Of a DNA stretch of 64,000 nucleotides, positions 35,827 through 44,883 are shown one piece after another. Where the stretch lies: assembly GCA_037083765.1 (NCBI GenBank), contig JBAPLS010000003.1, forward strand, positions 1-64,000, written 5' to 3'. Every line of letters begins with the position of its first letter. Position 1 is the first letter of the stretch. The DNA is from Dasytiphilus stammeri_B. GTDB lineage: Bacteria; Pseudomonadota; Gammaproteobacteria; Enterobacterales; Enterobacteriaceae. The position numbers were made by a program, and so were the translations under genes. A model generated the notes under the pieces. The model did no database searches, was not told where the DNA came from, and saw only the letters and a list, made by a program, of their open reading frames with translations.

Positions 35827-36603
35827 ATGCATCCCATGCTTAACATTGCGGTCCGCGCTATACGTAAAGCTAGTAATTTTCTTAGGGAAAGATATGAAAA
35901 AATTGATGTTATTAAGCAACAAAGCAATTTTTCTATGGTATCTAATATGCTAAAATTAGCAAGAAAGATAATTATTGATGTTATTCATCAAGCTTATCCC
36001 GATCATGCTATTTATTCTGAATATCTTCAGCAAGATTCAGATATTCAATGGATAATTACTAGCCCCGATGGGGTTACAAATTTTGTAAAAAAAATTCCGC
36101 ATTTTAGCATTTCGGTAGCTCTTCGAATAAAGAAGAGAACTGAAATATCAGTTATTTATGACTTTATGCGTAATGAGTTATTCACCGCTGTTCGCGGACA
36201 AGGTGCTCAATTAAATGCATATCGTTTGCGTCCAAGTACAGTCGAGCAGACCATAAACAGTATGATTGTAGGAACTCAATATTCTTCCAAAATGTACCAT
36301 CAACATGGTGATGCTTATATAAAATTAGTCCACAACCTGATTGTACAGGGTGCCGAACTTCGTAGTACCGGAGCTAAAATTCTCGATTTAGCCTATGTAG
36401 CAGCAGGACGTATGGATGGATATTTTATAATGGGTGTAAGTATGGAAGAAATTGCGGCCGGTCTGTTACTCATATGTGAAGCAGGAGGTTTAGTAGCAGA
36501 TTTTCATGGTGGACACGATTACCTTAAAAAGGATAATTTTGTAGCAGCCAGTACTCCACGTAATTTAAGAGCATTATTAAAATTTTTGGTTAATAATTAT
36601 TAG
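35827..36603 (+). CDS. suhB: SuhB-like inositol monophosphatase fold, catalytic residues degraded
   Basis: In E. coli SuhB has weak inositol-1-phosphatase activity but its key role is in the rRNA antitermination complex with Nus factors. 258 residues here. Start MHPMLNIAVRA is identical in style to E. coli, with GGAGAG just upstream; a frame from 35731 adds 32 unrelated residues. Fold segments are well kept (MRNELFTAVRGQGAQLNAYRLR, LDLAYVAAGRMDGYF). Metal-site motifs are not: WVIDPLDGTTNF reads WIITSPDGVTNF (first Asp lost), the PWDFAAG motif reads MEEIAAG, and the VTNVD-type motif has no Asp. Catalysis is therefore unlikely; the antitermination role fits, and nusB is also retained in this window. 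Confidence 0.93.
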   Translation: MHPMLNIAVRAIRKASNFLRERYEKIDVIKQQSNFSMVSNMLKLARKIIIDVIHQAYPDHAIYSEYLQQDSDIQWIITSPDGVTNFVKKIPHFSISVALRIKKRTEISVIYDFMRNELFTAVRGQGAQLNAYRLRPSTVEQTINSMIVGTQYSSKMYHQHGDAYIKLVHNLIVQGAELRSTGAKILDLAYVAAGRMDGYFIMGVSMEEIAAGLLLICEAGGLVADFHGGHDYLKKDNFVAASTPRNLRALLKFLVNNY

Positions 36604-37053
36604 TTTATAACTCAGACAATAAATAACTAATGATAATTTTTCATGTAAACATTAGGAAAATTAGCTACTGGAAATAAGAATAATAACTACAATAATACAA
36701 ATTTCATAATCAGCTTTGGCTCGTNTTTATAATAGGAAAAATAGTTAGTAGTTTATTCTAAAATAAAAAACATAATCTCATAACATAAAATGCAAGATAT
36801 TTCTTAACTTTATCTTCCTTTCGACTGCTGGTTACACTCTCTTTTAGTCACACCTTATGAGGTTGTATCCTCTTGGAGGAAGAATAATATTTTATTTTAC
36901 CCCTTTTAATTTTCTTTCCTTGGTGAATAAATTTTCATTGATCTCAATAAAATTCAGATTAGTATCTTGCATCTTCTCAATAGTTAATCTCACCCTAGAT
37001 TCTTATTGTAAGTTAAATAGTAACCATATTTAATTATGCAATTAATTAGGACT
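36604..37053. other. suhB-tadA gap with an ambiguous base
   Basis: 450 bases between the convergent ends of suhB and tadA. No gene recognised. One undetermined base (n) at 36725. Small hairpins near 36856-36880 (GAGG/CCTC and CCTCTTGGAGG) have no U-run. Confidence 0.5.
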
Positions 37054-37545
37054 TTATTTTTTATGGCGACAATGTTGAAAAAAATTTTTTAATAAATTAC
37101 TACATGTTATGCCTAATACATTTCCTGTTAATTTTAATGGATAATTAAATTTTAATATCTTTTTCTGTTGAAATAATTTAGTAGATCCATATTTCTTATC
37201 ACAAGCCCCAAAGACTAAACGCGTAAGCCGACTATGTGCTATAGCTCCCATACACATTAAACATGGTTCTAGAGTCACATAAAGAGTGGTATTTAGTAAT
37301 CTATAGTTAGATACTATCTGTCCTGCACGTCGTAAAGCTATAATTTCAGCATGAGCGGTTGGATCATTAAAACTAATGCTACAATTCCATCCTTCACTTA
37401 AGAGAATTTTATTTCTAACTATAACAGCTCCCACTGGTACTTCCCCTAACTGCCAAGCGTGATTAGCTAATTTTAACGCCCAGTTCATCCAATATTCATC
37501 CTCAATATCATTCGATAATTTTATATTTACATCCTCTGAAAACAA
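37054..37545 (-). CDS. tadA: tRNA-specific adenosine deaminase TadA
   Basis: Zinc deaminase that converts A34 to inosine in tRNA-Arg(ACG). 163 residues against 167 in E. coli. Zinc and catalytic motifs: HAEIIAL (His, Glu) and PCLMCMGAIAHSR (two Cys). EVPVGAVIV and the NYRLLNTTLYVTLEP segment match. ATG at 37545. Divergent from gyrA. Confidence 0.97.
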   Translation of the reverse strand: MFSEDVNIKLSNDIEDEYWMNWALKLANHAWQLGEVPVGAVIVRNKILLSEGWNCSISFNDPTAHAEIIALRRAGQIVSNYRLLNTTLYVTLEPCLMCMGAIAHSRLTRLVFGACDKKYGSTKLFQQKKILKFNYPLKLTGNVLGITCSNLLKNFFQHCRHKK

Positions 37546-37744
37546 ACTAGAAATATGAAAAGAATAATTATTCTAAAAAAATAAATACTTTACTTATGTA
37601 AGTATAAAGTGATATACTTAGTCAATAGACTATTATTTCTCAGTTTATCTTTTTTTTAATTATCTACTGGATAGATAATAATTTATTATGATCTCTTAAA
37701 ATATACCTCTTACTCTTACTCTCCTATTGAGGACGATGATCTTC

Positions 37745-40243
37745 ATGAATAAGCTGACAAGTGAAATCATACCTATTAAAATTGAAGAAGAATTAGAAAA
37801 ATCATATTTAAATTATGCGATGTCAGTAATAGTAGGTCGCGCATTACCGGATGTTAGAGATGGATTAAAACCTGTCCATCGTCGTATTCTTTATGCTATG
37901 CATATATTAGGTAATGATTGGAATCGAACTTATAAAAAATCTGCCCGGATAGTAGGTGATGTAATCGGTAAATACCATCCTCATGGTGATATGGCGGTAT
38001 ATGAGGCTTTAGTGAGAATGGCACAACCTTTCTCATTACGTTATATCTTAGTAGATGGTCAAGGAAATTTTGGATCAATTGATGGCGATTCCGCCGCAGC
38101 AATGCGTTACACTGAAGTTCGTATGTCTAAAATATCTCATGAGATGTTGTCAGATATAGACAAAGAGACTGTGGACTTTGTTCCTAACTATGATGGACAT
38201 GAACTAATACCAGTAGTCTTACCTACTAAGATACCTAATTTATTAATTAATGGTGCATCTGGCATTGCTGTAGGGATGGCTACTAATATTCCTCCACATA
38301 ACTTAATAGAAGTTATAAATGGATGTCTCGCATATATAGATAATGAGAATATTAGTATTCAAGAACTTCTCGAACATATTCCAGGACCAGATTTTCCGAC
38401 TGCTGCAATTATTAATGGTAGTAGTGGAATTCAAGAAGCCTACCATACTGGTAGAGGAAAAATTTATATTCGAGCACGTTATAAAATAGAAAAAGATCTT
38501 CGCTCAGGACGAGAAACTCTGATCTTTTTTGAAATACCATATCAAGTGAATAAATCTAGATTAATGCAAAAAATTGCTGAATTAGTAAGAGAAAAACAGA
38601 TTACTGGAATTAGTTCATTACGTGATGAATCCGATAAAGATGGTATACGGATAGTAATTGAAATTAAAAGAGATGCTCTCAGTAAAGTAGTTTTAAATAA
38701 TCTTTATAATCTAACCTCGTTAGAAATTACTTTTAGTATTAATATGGTAGCCTTGGATCAGGGAAAACCAAAGATTTTATCCTTAAAAGATATTATTGCT
38801 GCTTTTATTAGTCATCGTCGGGAAGTAGTGACAAGACGGTTAATTTTTGATTTACATAAAGCACGATTACGCGCCCATATATTAGAGGGATTAATAGTCT
38901 CATTAATTAATATTGATCTGATTATTGAAATCATTCGTAATGCTAAAAATACCATCGAAGCTACAGCAACTTTAAGAGCATATTCTTTTTCTTTAAAAGA
39001 ACATAATTTATCTCAATATCTTACTAATCACAGTCGAGAAGAAAAATATTTTCTTTCTATCAAACAAGTACAAGCTTTATTAGAATTACGTTTACATAAA
39101 TTAACTAGTATAGAACAGAAACATTTGATAAAAGATCATGAAAATTTATTATCAACAATTACTAAGATTGATCATATTCTCAATACTCCTAAAATTTTAA
39201 TGAAAGTGATCCGTGAGGAACTAGAAAAGATTAGAGATCAGTTTGGTGATCAACGTCATACTGAAATTACTGCTAAAACGATAGATGTGAATTTGGAAGA
39301 TCTAATTAATAAAACTGTAGTAGTAGTTACATTATCCCATCAAGGATATGTTAAGTATCAACGTATATCCGAATATGAAGCGCAACATAGAGGCGGAAAG
39401 GGAAGATCTGCTGCTTCTATTAAAGAAGAAGATTATATAGAGCGAATTCTAGTAGCTAATACACATGATTCTATTCTGTGTTTTTCAAGTTTGGGTCGTT
39501 TATACTGGCTTAAGGTATATCAGTTACCAGAATCAAATAGCGGTTCAAAAGGAAGACCTATTATAAATCTTTTACCATTAAATACTAATGAACGTATTAC
39601 TACAATCCTTCCGGTACATGAATATGTTGCAGGTCGCCATGTATTTATGGCAACTGCAAATGGAATAGTTAAAAAAACTCCATTAATTGAATTTCTTAGA
39701 CCTCGTAATAGCGGCATTATTGCCATTAATCTTAATAATGGTGATGAACTAATAGGTGTAGATATAACTGGTGGTACTAATGAAGTTATGCTATTTTCGG
39801 CTGGCGGTAAAGTAGTGCGATTTAAAGAATATACTGTGCGACCTATGGGTCGTAGTTCTTCGGGAGTACGTGGAATAAAACTGTCATCTGAAGATCATGT
39901 GGTATCATTAATTATCCCGCAAGAAAAAGGAGATATCCTAATAGTCACTAAAAATGGATATGGTAAACGTACTTCTATTCAAGAATTTCCTCTTAAATCT
40001 CGAGCTACTCAAGGAGTTATTTCCATAAAAGTAACTAAGCGTAATGGGTCAGTAATTGGAGCAGTACAAGTAGAAAAAGAAGATCAAATCATGATGATTA
40101 CAGATGCGGGGACCCTAGTACGAACCAGAGTTTCTGAAGTCAGTCTTGTTAGTCGTAATACTCAAGGAGTAGTTTTAATTCGTACCTCTCCCAATGAACA
40201 TTTAGTAGGATTACAACGAGTAATTGAACCAATTTTAAAATAA
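37745..40243 (+). CDS. gyrA: DNA gyrase subunit A
   Basis: Breakage-reunion subunit of gyrase, which supercoils DNA with GyrB. 832 residues against 875 in E. coli; the acidic C-terminal tail is missing. Active-site Tyr is in AAMRYTEVR. The C-terminal beta-pinwheel with its GyrA-box QRRGGKG-like segment (QHRGGKGR) is present, so wrapping and negative supercoiling are expected. At the quinolone region, E. coli HPHGDSAVYD reads HPHGDMAVYE: Ser83 is Met and Asp87 is Glu. The ATG at 37745 is chosen by family length; another in-frame ATG lies at 37736. GAGGA at 37729 is the likely ribosome site. Confidence 0.97.
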   Translation: MNKLTSEIIPIKIEEELEKSYLNYAMSVIVGRALPDVRDGLKPVHRRILYAMHILGNDWNRTYKKSARIVGDVIGKYHPHGDMAVYEALVRMAQPFSLRYILVDGQGNFGSIDGDSAAAMRYTEVRMSKISHEMLSDIDKETVDFVPNYDGHELIPVVLPTKIPNLLINGASGIAVGMATNIPPHNLIEVINGCLAYIDNENISIQELLEHIPGPDFPTAAIINGSSGIQEAYHTGRGKIYIRARYKIEKDLRSGRETLIFFEIPYQVNKSRLMQKIAELVREKQITGISSLRDESDKDGIRIVIEIKRDALSKVVLNNLYNLTSLEITFSINMVALDQGKPKILSLKDIIAAFISHRREVVTRRLIFDLHKARLRAHILEGLIVSLINIDLIIEIIRNAKNTIEATATLRAYSFSLKEHNLSQYLTNHSREEKYFLSIKQVQALLELRLHKLTSIEQKHLIKDHENLLSTITKIDHILNTPKILMKVIREELEKIRDQFGDQRHTEITAKTIDVNLEDLINKTVVVVTLSHQGYVKYQRISEYEAQHRGGKGRSAASIKEEDYIERILVANTHDSILCFSSLGRLYWLKVYQLPESNSGSKGRPIINLLPLNTNERITTILPVHEYVAGRHVFMATANGIVKKTPLIEFLRPRNSGIIAINLNNGDELIGVDITGGTNEVMLFSAGGKVVRFKEYTVRPMGRSSSGVRGIKLSSEDHVVSLIIPQEKGDILIVTKNGYGKRTSIQEFPLKSRATQGVISIKVTKRNGSVIGAVQVEKEDQIMMITDAGTLVRTRVSEVSLVSRNTQGVVLIRTSPNEHLVGLQRVIEPILK

Positions 40244-40291
40244 TTTTTTCTAAAATTTCATGTAATTCTATTCCTGAAAAGGAGTATTAAG

Positions 40292-40615
40292 ATGAATGAC
40301 ACCACTACAATTATTGTTTTGTGTACTGTACCTAATGAAAAGTGGGCATTTCAATTATCAGAAAAAATGTTGCAGTTAAGACTCGCAGGTTGTGTTACGA
40401 ACCTACGGCAGGCCACTAGTTTATACTTCTGGGAGGGAAAGATTAAAATATCTCAAGAAGTACAAATGGTAATAAAAACCGATTCAGTTAAATTATCATC
40501 CTTACAACTTTTTATTAAAGATCATCATCCATATCAAATACCGGAAATATTAGTATTATCAGTTGCAATGGGAGATAAAAAATATCTTTCATGGATAACT
40601 GATTGTACTCAGTAA
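40292..40615 (+). CDS. cutA: Divalent-cation tolerance protein CutA
   Basis: Small trimeric protein linked to copper tolerance; molecular role poorly defined. 107 residues against 112 in E. coli. Seen: IVLCTVPNEK, LRLAGCVTNL with the conserved Cys, ATSLYFWEGKI, EVQMVIKT and DHHPYQIPEILVL. Short ferredoxin-like fold without signal peptide. Follows gyrA by 48 bases with ribosome site AAAGGAG. Confidence 0.94.
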   Translation: MNDTTTIIVLCTVPNEKWAFQLSEKMLQLRLAGCVTNLRQATSLYFWEGKIKISQEVQMVIKTDSVKLSSLQLFIKDHHPYQIPEILVLSVAMGDKKYLSWITDCTQ

Positions 40616-40689
40616 AGATTACTATGAATAAAGATAATAAAATATCAAAAATAGAACAGTCTTCTCCAAAAAAAATTATTTAAATATAA

Positions 40690-40765
40690 GCCTGGATAGC
40701 TCAGTTGGTAGAGCAAGGGATTGAAAATCCCTGTGTCGGTGGTTCAATTCCACCTCCAGGCACCA
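40690..40765 (+). tRNA. tRNA-Phe (GAA)
   Basis: 76 bases including encoded CCA. Acceptor arms GCCTGGA/TCCAGGC pair fully. The anticodon stem GGGAT-TGAAAAT-CCC region gives anticodon GAA, and the T-arm has GGTTCAATTCC. Very close to E. coli tRNA-Phe. Confidence 0.98.
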
Positions 40766-40967
40766 CCTTCCTACATATATTTTATATGTAAATAATATAT
40801 GAATATAATATTTACTGAGATAATTTGATCCTAGCATCAAATATAAACGATGGTATTCTTCGCAATACCAAGAGAGCAGTAAAATAACAGTGATCACTGG
40901 AGTACTATAAATTTCAGAGTAATTTAAATAAATATTTTTAAATATAATAGGACTATAGATTATTCTT

Positions 40968-41387
40968 GTGAATAACTTTTCATTCAAACGAAATAGAAAA
41001 AGAGCGCGCGAGTGTGCGCTCCAAGCATTGTACGGATGGCAATTATCAGGGGATGATATCAGCGAAATTGAACATCAGTTTCTTTCATACTTAAATGGAA
41101 AAAATATAGACTTCATATATTTTCATGACTTATTACACGGCGTAGTGAATCATTATCCCGAGATAGATCAGTTAATTAAAATTAACATTAATCGCAGATT
41201 AGAGCATGTAGGACAGATAGAAAAAGTAATTTTGAGAATTTCCTTATTTGAACTTCTTTATCGGCATGAAATTCCTTGTAAAGTAGTTATTAATGAAGGT
41301 ATCGAATTAGCTAAAATATTTGGATCCGAGGATAGTTATAAGTTTATAAATGGTGTTTTAGATCCTGCATCCCTGAAAATTCGTTGA
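40968..41387 (+). CDS. nusB: Transcription antitermination factor NusB
   Basis: Binds boxA RNA with S10 (NusE) during rRNA transcription. 139 residues, as in E. coli. Seen: RKRARECALQALYGWQLS at the N-terminus, VEKVILRISLFELLYRHEIP-type core helix, VINEGIELAKIFG and the ending FINGVLDPA. The start appears to be GTG at 40968; no suitable ATG is near. Its functional partners SuhB and S10 are also in this window. Confidence 0.95.
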   Translation: MNNFSFKRNRKRARECALQALYGWQLSGDDISEIEHQFLSYLNGKNIDFIYFHDLLHGVVNHYPEIDQLIKININRRLEHVGQIEKVILRISLFELLYRHEIPCKVVINEGIELAKIFGSEDSYKFINGVLDPASLKIR

Positions 41388-41705
41388 TTTCTTTCTTGAA
41401 AAGAAGAAACAAAATCATTAAGATGAATAATACTTCTGGTGCCTGTAAATTTTATGTTAGGTATATAACTTTATTAACCATTATTTATCGGAGAAAAATT
41501 TTGTTTTAATTTTTTTAGTCATATACTTAACTTGAAATTTTCAACAATCGGCAACATTTCGAACTATTCAATTAGTTACAATAAATTCATTTTATGAACC
41601 AAAAATTTGATTATCTTTATTATAAAGATATGAAAATTAAATGAAAGATATGTATCCATTTGATAGCTGTTTTATATACTTTTCTTAGAAAAGAAATCGA
41701 AAATT
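41388..41705. other. nusB-folA gap
   Basis: 318 AT-rich bases without a gene. An imperfect TTTCTTT/AAGAAGAAA hairpin follows the nusB stop. A perfect CTTTTCT/AGAAAAG palindrome at 41679-41693 sits 12 bases before folA, within its likely leader. Confidence 0.5.
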
Positions 41706-42230
41706 ATGATAATAAGTTTAATTGTAGCTAGGTCTTATAATAACGTTATTGGCAGCAGAAATTCCTTACCATGGAATTTACCACTGGATAAAATTTGGTT
41801 CAAAAAACATACTTGGAATAAACCCATCATTATGGGTCGATGTACCTGGGAATCTCTTGGAGAAGTGCCTTTAACGGGCAGATATAATATCGTGGTTAGT
41901 AAAACAATTCATAAACATCACAAAGACGTATTTTTTGTCCCCTCAATATCATCGGCTCTCGAACTTGCTCGAAAGGGGAAAGAAATCAAGGGAAAAGAAA
42001 TTATGGTGATTGGTGGAGAGAGCATATATAATCAGTTATTAAGTGTAGCTAATTTCCTTTATGTCACTTCTATTGACTTAGAAGTAGCGGGAGATGCTTA
42101 TTTTCCATTATATACTTCTGATCAATGGGAGTCCATCTATAAAGAATATCATTCTAAGAGTTCTCTCAATAATTACAGTTATAATTTTGAGATTCTCCAA
42201 AATAGAGTTAATAATTTATGGCTCCTCTGA
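41706..42230 (+). CDS. folA: Dihydrofolate reductase
   Basis: NADPH-dependent reduction of dihydrofolate to tetrahydrofolate. 174 residues against 159 in E. coli. Seen: SLIVARSYNNVIG, NSLPWNLPLDKIWFK (active-site Trp and Asp), KPIIMGRCTWESLG, the NADPH-binding IMVIGGESIYNQLL, and DAYFPLY. The last codons and the TGA at 42228-42230 lie inside the opposite-strand tRNA-Asn gene, a 12-base overlap; the extra C-terminal residues are NNLWLL. Confidence 0.96.
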   Translation: MIISLIVARSYNNVIGSRNSLPWNLPLDKIWFKKHTWNKPIIMGRCTWESLGEVPLTGRYNIVVSKTIHKHHKDVFFVPSISSALELARKGKEIKGKEIMVIGGESIYNQLLSVANFLYVTSIDLEVAGDAYFPLYTSDQWESIYKEYHSKSSLNNYSYNFEILQNRVNNLWLL

Positions 42231-42294
42231 CTGGGCTCGAACCAGTGACATACGGATTAACAGTCCGCCGTTCTACCAACTGAACTACAGAGGA
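42219..42294 (-). tRNA. tRNA-Asn (GTT)
   Basis: 76 bases including CCA. Acceptor arms TCCTCTG/CAGAGGA pair fully; anticodon loop CTGTTAA gives GTT; T-arm GGTTCGAGCCC. Nearly identical to E. coli tRNA-Asn. Its 3' end (acceptor strand and CCA) overlaps the last 12 bases of convergent folA. Confidence 0.98.
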
Positions 42295-42385
42295 TCAATA
42301 AATTTGCTTTGTATTATAAAATAGAAAAATTATATTTGTCAATCATTGTATTTTCACTATAAATGCCATATCAAGTAATATTAGT

Positions 42386-43786
42386 CTACAGACGAGCATT
42401 TCTAGCAGTCCTAGGAAAAGGAATGACATCTCTTATATTCGGTATTCCAGTTATATACGATATTAAACGTTCAAAACCTAAACCAAAACCTGAATGAGGA
42501 ACTGTACCATACTTCCGTAAATCACGATACCAATAATAATCTTCTTTCTTTAATCCCAACGCATCTAAACGACTATCAAGTAAGCTAATTCTTTCCTCTC
42601 GCTGAGAACCACCAATAATTTCACCTATGCCAGGTACTAAAAGATCCATAGAAGCTACAGTTTTACTATCATCATTAATACGCATATAAAAAGCCTTGAT
42701 ATCTTTAGGATAATTTATTACAATTATAGGTTGATGAAAATAATGCTCAGTTAGATATCGTTCATGTTCCGAGGCAAGATCCACGCCCCAGAAAACTGGA
42801 ATTGTAAATTTATTATTACTAGATAATAGTATTTTTATAGCTTCAGTATAATCTATCCGAATGATTCTAGTAGAAAGCACTTTTTCTAAAGTTGGTACCA
42901 TTTTGACATCTAAAAAAGAAGATAAAAAATTTATATCTTCTTCTCGTTCACTAAGTACTGTTCTTATAATCGATTTTAATAGTTCTTCTGCTAAGATAAT
43001 AATATCCTGTAATGTAGCAAATGCTACTTCAGGTTCAACCATCCAGAATTCTGATAAATGACGACTAGTATTAGAATTTTCTGCTCGAAAAGTAGGGCCA
43101 AAAGTATAAATTTTTTTTAAAGCACAAGCATAGGCTTCTGCATTTAACTGTCCCGTGCCAGTAAGAAAAATTTCCTTACCAAAAAAATCCTTCTTAAAAT
43201 CTATATTACCATGGCAATTTCGAGGTAAATGATCTAGATCTAATGTGGTTATCCGAAACATGGATCCTATACCTTCAGGATCAGCAGAAGTAATAATTGG
43301 AGTAGATATCCACCAATAACCATTTTTATGAAAAAAACTATGGATAGCTTGAGCAATGCTATGACGTATTCGGATCATAGAACTAATGAAATTAGTACGG
43401 GGACGTAAATGAAGAAGCTCTCGTAAGTATTGTACCGAATGTTTTTTTGATGAAATAGGATAAGTTTCAGGATTTTCTACCCAACCTAATATCTTAATTT
43501 TATGAGTAATAATCTCCCACTTTTGATTTTTTCCTGGAGAAATTACTAGCTTACCTGTTACAATGACCGAACATCCTGTAGATAAACGTAATATTTCTTG
43601 TTGATAATTAGATAATGATTCATCTGTAATAACTTGCATATTCTTTAAGCAAGAACCATCATTTAGAGATATAAATGAAATACCCGCCTTTGATGATCTT
43701 CGAGTTCGAACCCATCCTGTTAAAGTTACAATTGTATTAACATCAATCCTACCTTGGAGGATATCTATCACCGAAACTATGTTCAT
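42386..43786 (-). CDS. asnS: Asparaginyl-tRNA synthetase
   Basis: Class IIb synthetase charging tRNA-Asn, encoded 91 bases away on the same strand. 466 residues, as in E. coli. OB-fold anticodon domain in residues 1-110 (TLTGWVRTRRSSKAG). Catalytic domain: FLTGTGQLNAEAYA, motif 2 FGPTFRAENSNTSRHLSEFWMVEPE, and motif 3 SGFGLGFERLISYITG. The ending is IPFPRTARNA. ATG at 43786. Confidence 0.98.
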   Translation of the reverse strand: MNIVSVIDILQGRIDVNTIVTLTGWVRTRRSSKAGISFISLNDGSCLKNMQVITDESLSNYQQEILRLSTGCSVIVTGKLVISPGKNQKWEIITHKIKILGWVENPETYPISSKKHSVQYLRELLHLRPRTNFISSMIRIRHSIAQAIHSFFHKNGYWWISTPIITSADPEGIGSMFRITTLDLDHLPRNCHGNIDFKKDFFGKEIFLTGTGQLNAEAYACALKKIYTFGPTFRAENSNTSRHLSEFWMVEPEVAFATLQDIIILAEELLKSIIRTVLSEREEDINFLSSFLDVKMVPTLEKVLSTRIIRIDYTEAIKILLSSNNKFTIPVFWGVDLASEHERYLTEHYFHQPIIVINYPKDIKAFYMRINDDSKTVASMDLLVPGIGEIIGGSQREERISLLDSRLDALGLKKEDYYWYRDLRKYGTVPHSGFGLGFERLISYITGIPNIRDVIPFPRTARNARL

Positions 43787-44112
43787 TATAAAATACTAAC
43801 ATTAAAAATGTTAAAGATATTTGAGTAGATAATGTTTGAATTAAGTCATTAATTATTAATTTTTTTCTTGCTGTCTTTATCATTTTAGACAAAAAAATAA
43901 ACAATTATATTATCCTACAAGAAAAATATTAACAGTGGTGGTAAAAATACATGAATAAATAATTTTTAAAAAACAATTCTATCTTATAGATTTAATCTCT
44001 CATTGATTCAGATTATTAAAATAAATGATCAAATCATATATTTCCTATATTTACTCACATGGAATATACAATACAATAAATATACTAAAAGTAGTAATTA
44101 ATATAATTACTA
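43787..44112. other. asnS-yfaE gap
   Basis: 326 AT-rich bases, both neighbours transcribed leftward. No gene, tRNA or convincing terminator seen. Confidence 0.5.
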
Positions 44113-44358
44113 TTAAGCTATTTCAATATTACTACTAGGTATAGAAGAGCAAGATAGAAAACATTTATTTCTCGCCGGAGGAAGGATTTGGCCGGAGATT
44201 AATTGTAGTTGACATTGTCCACAAATCCCTACTCGACAATAATAAGGAATTCTAAAACCTTGCTTTTCGAGTTGTTCTATTAATATTTCTTGATTATTAC
44301 CAGTAAATTTTTTACCTTGAAAGATAATTATTATGTTAACACAATTATTGGTTGTCAA
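44113..44358 (-). CDS. yfaE: YfaE-type [2Fe-2S] ferredoxin
   Basis: In E. coli YfaE helps maintain the diferric-tyrosyl cofactor of class Ia ribonucleotide reductase NrdB. 81 residues against 84. Plant-type cluster motif present: YYCRVGICGQCQ with three Cys, and a fourth in FLSCSS. LQLISGQILPP matches the family. In E. coli it directly follows nrdA-nrdB; here those genes are not adjacent, so it stands alone. ATG at 44358. Confidence 0.87.
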   Translation of the reverse strand: MTTNNCVNIIIIFQGKKFTGNNQEILIEQLEKQGFRIPYYCRVGICGQCQLQLISGQILPPARNKCFLSCSSIPSSNIEIA

Positions 44359-44883
44359 TTTTACGTATCTTCTCTGATTAGCAAATAAATATTTAGAAAT
44401 TAAAATACAAACGAAACTATCTTAACTAAGATAGTGAGGTGAATTTTATTTATCATCTGAGTTAAGATTCTTAACTAGTTCTTTAGAAGAATTATGTCAA
44501 CTAGAATAATCCAGTGATCCGTGAAATAATAGATCATGCATCATTACTATATTTTTTGTATGTTTATAACAAAAATATCTCTCTCAATAATTATTTATAT
44601 TTTCTGTGAACCAAAATATTTAATTGATTGATAGCTGATTTTTCTTCATTAAATGATTTTTGAATCACAACCTCTTAAGAAAGCAGTACTTTTATTAATC
44701 TAATAAAGATATATCTCTAACTAAAAAAGTCAGTAGTAATAATAACTAAAGATGATCTTTACTGCTATATTTTTAGTTTTGTTTGAACTAAATAAATTTT
44801 TAGGGTAATATATTTTAATTCTTAATTATCAAAAATCAAATAATTTTGGTGATATCATTAATATTTAATTTTTTAAAATTTAT
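44359..44883. other. Divergent yfaE-nfo gap with two palindromes
   Basis: 525 bases with no gene. Perfect dyads ACTATCTTA/TAAGATAGT at 44416-44435 and GTTAAGA/TCTTAAC at 44461-44475 lie 26 bases apart in front of yfaE. They could be operator-like or chance. Confidence 0.5.

Noticed and set aside
40676..40987. Minus-strand open frame of about 100 codons across tRNA-Phe
   Set aside because: It covers the tRNA gene and the nusB leader and shows no protein-like conservation; a by-product of the tRNA sequence.
3527..44475. Short palindromes in many gaps as one repeat family
   Set aside because: Arms of 7-9 bases with tiny loops are expected several times in about 10 kb of AT-rich intergenic DNA. 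Sequences differ from one another, so I list the individual cases but do not claim a family.
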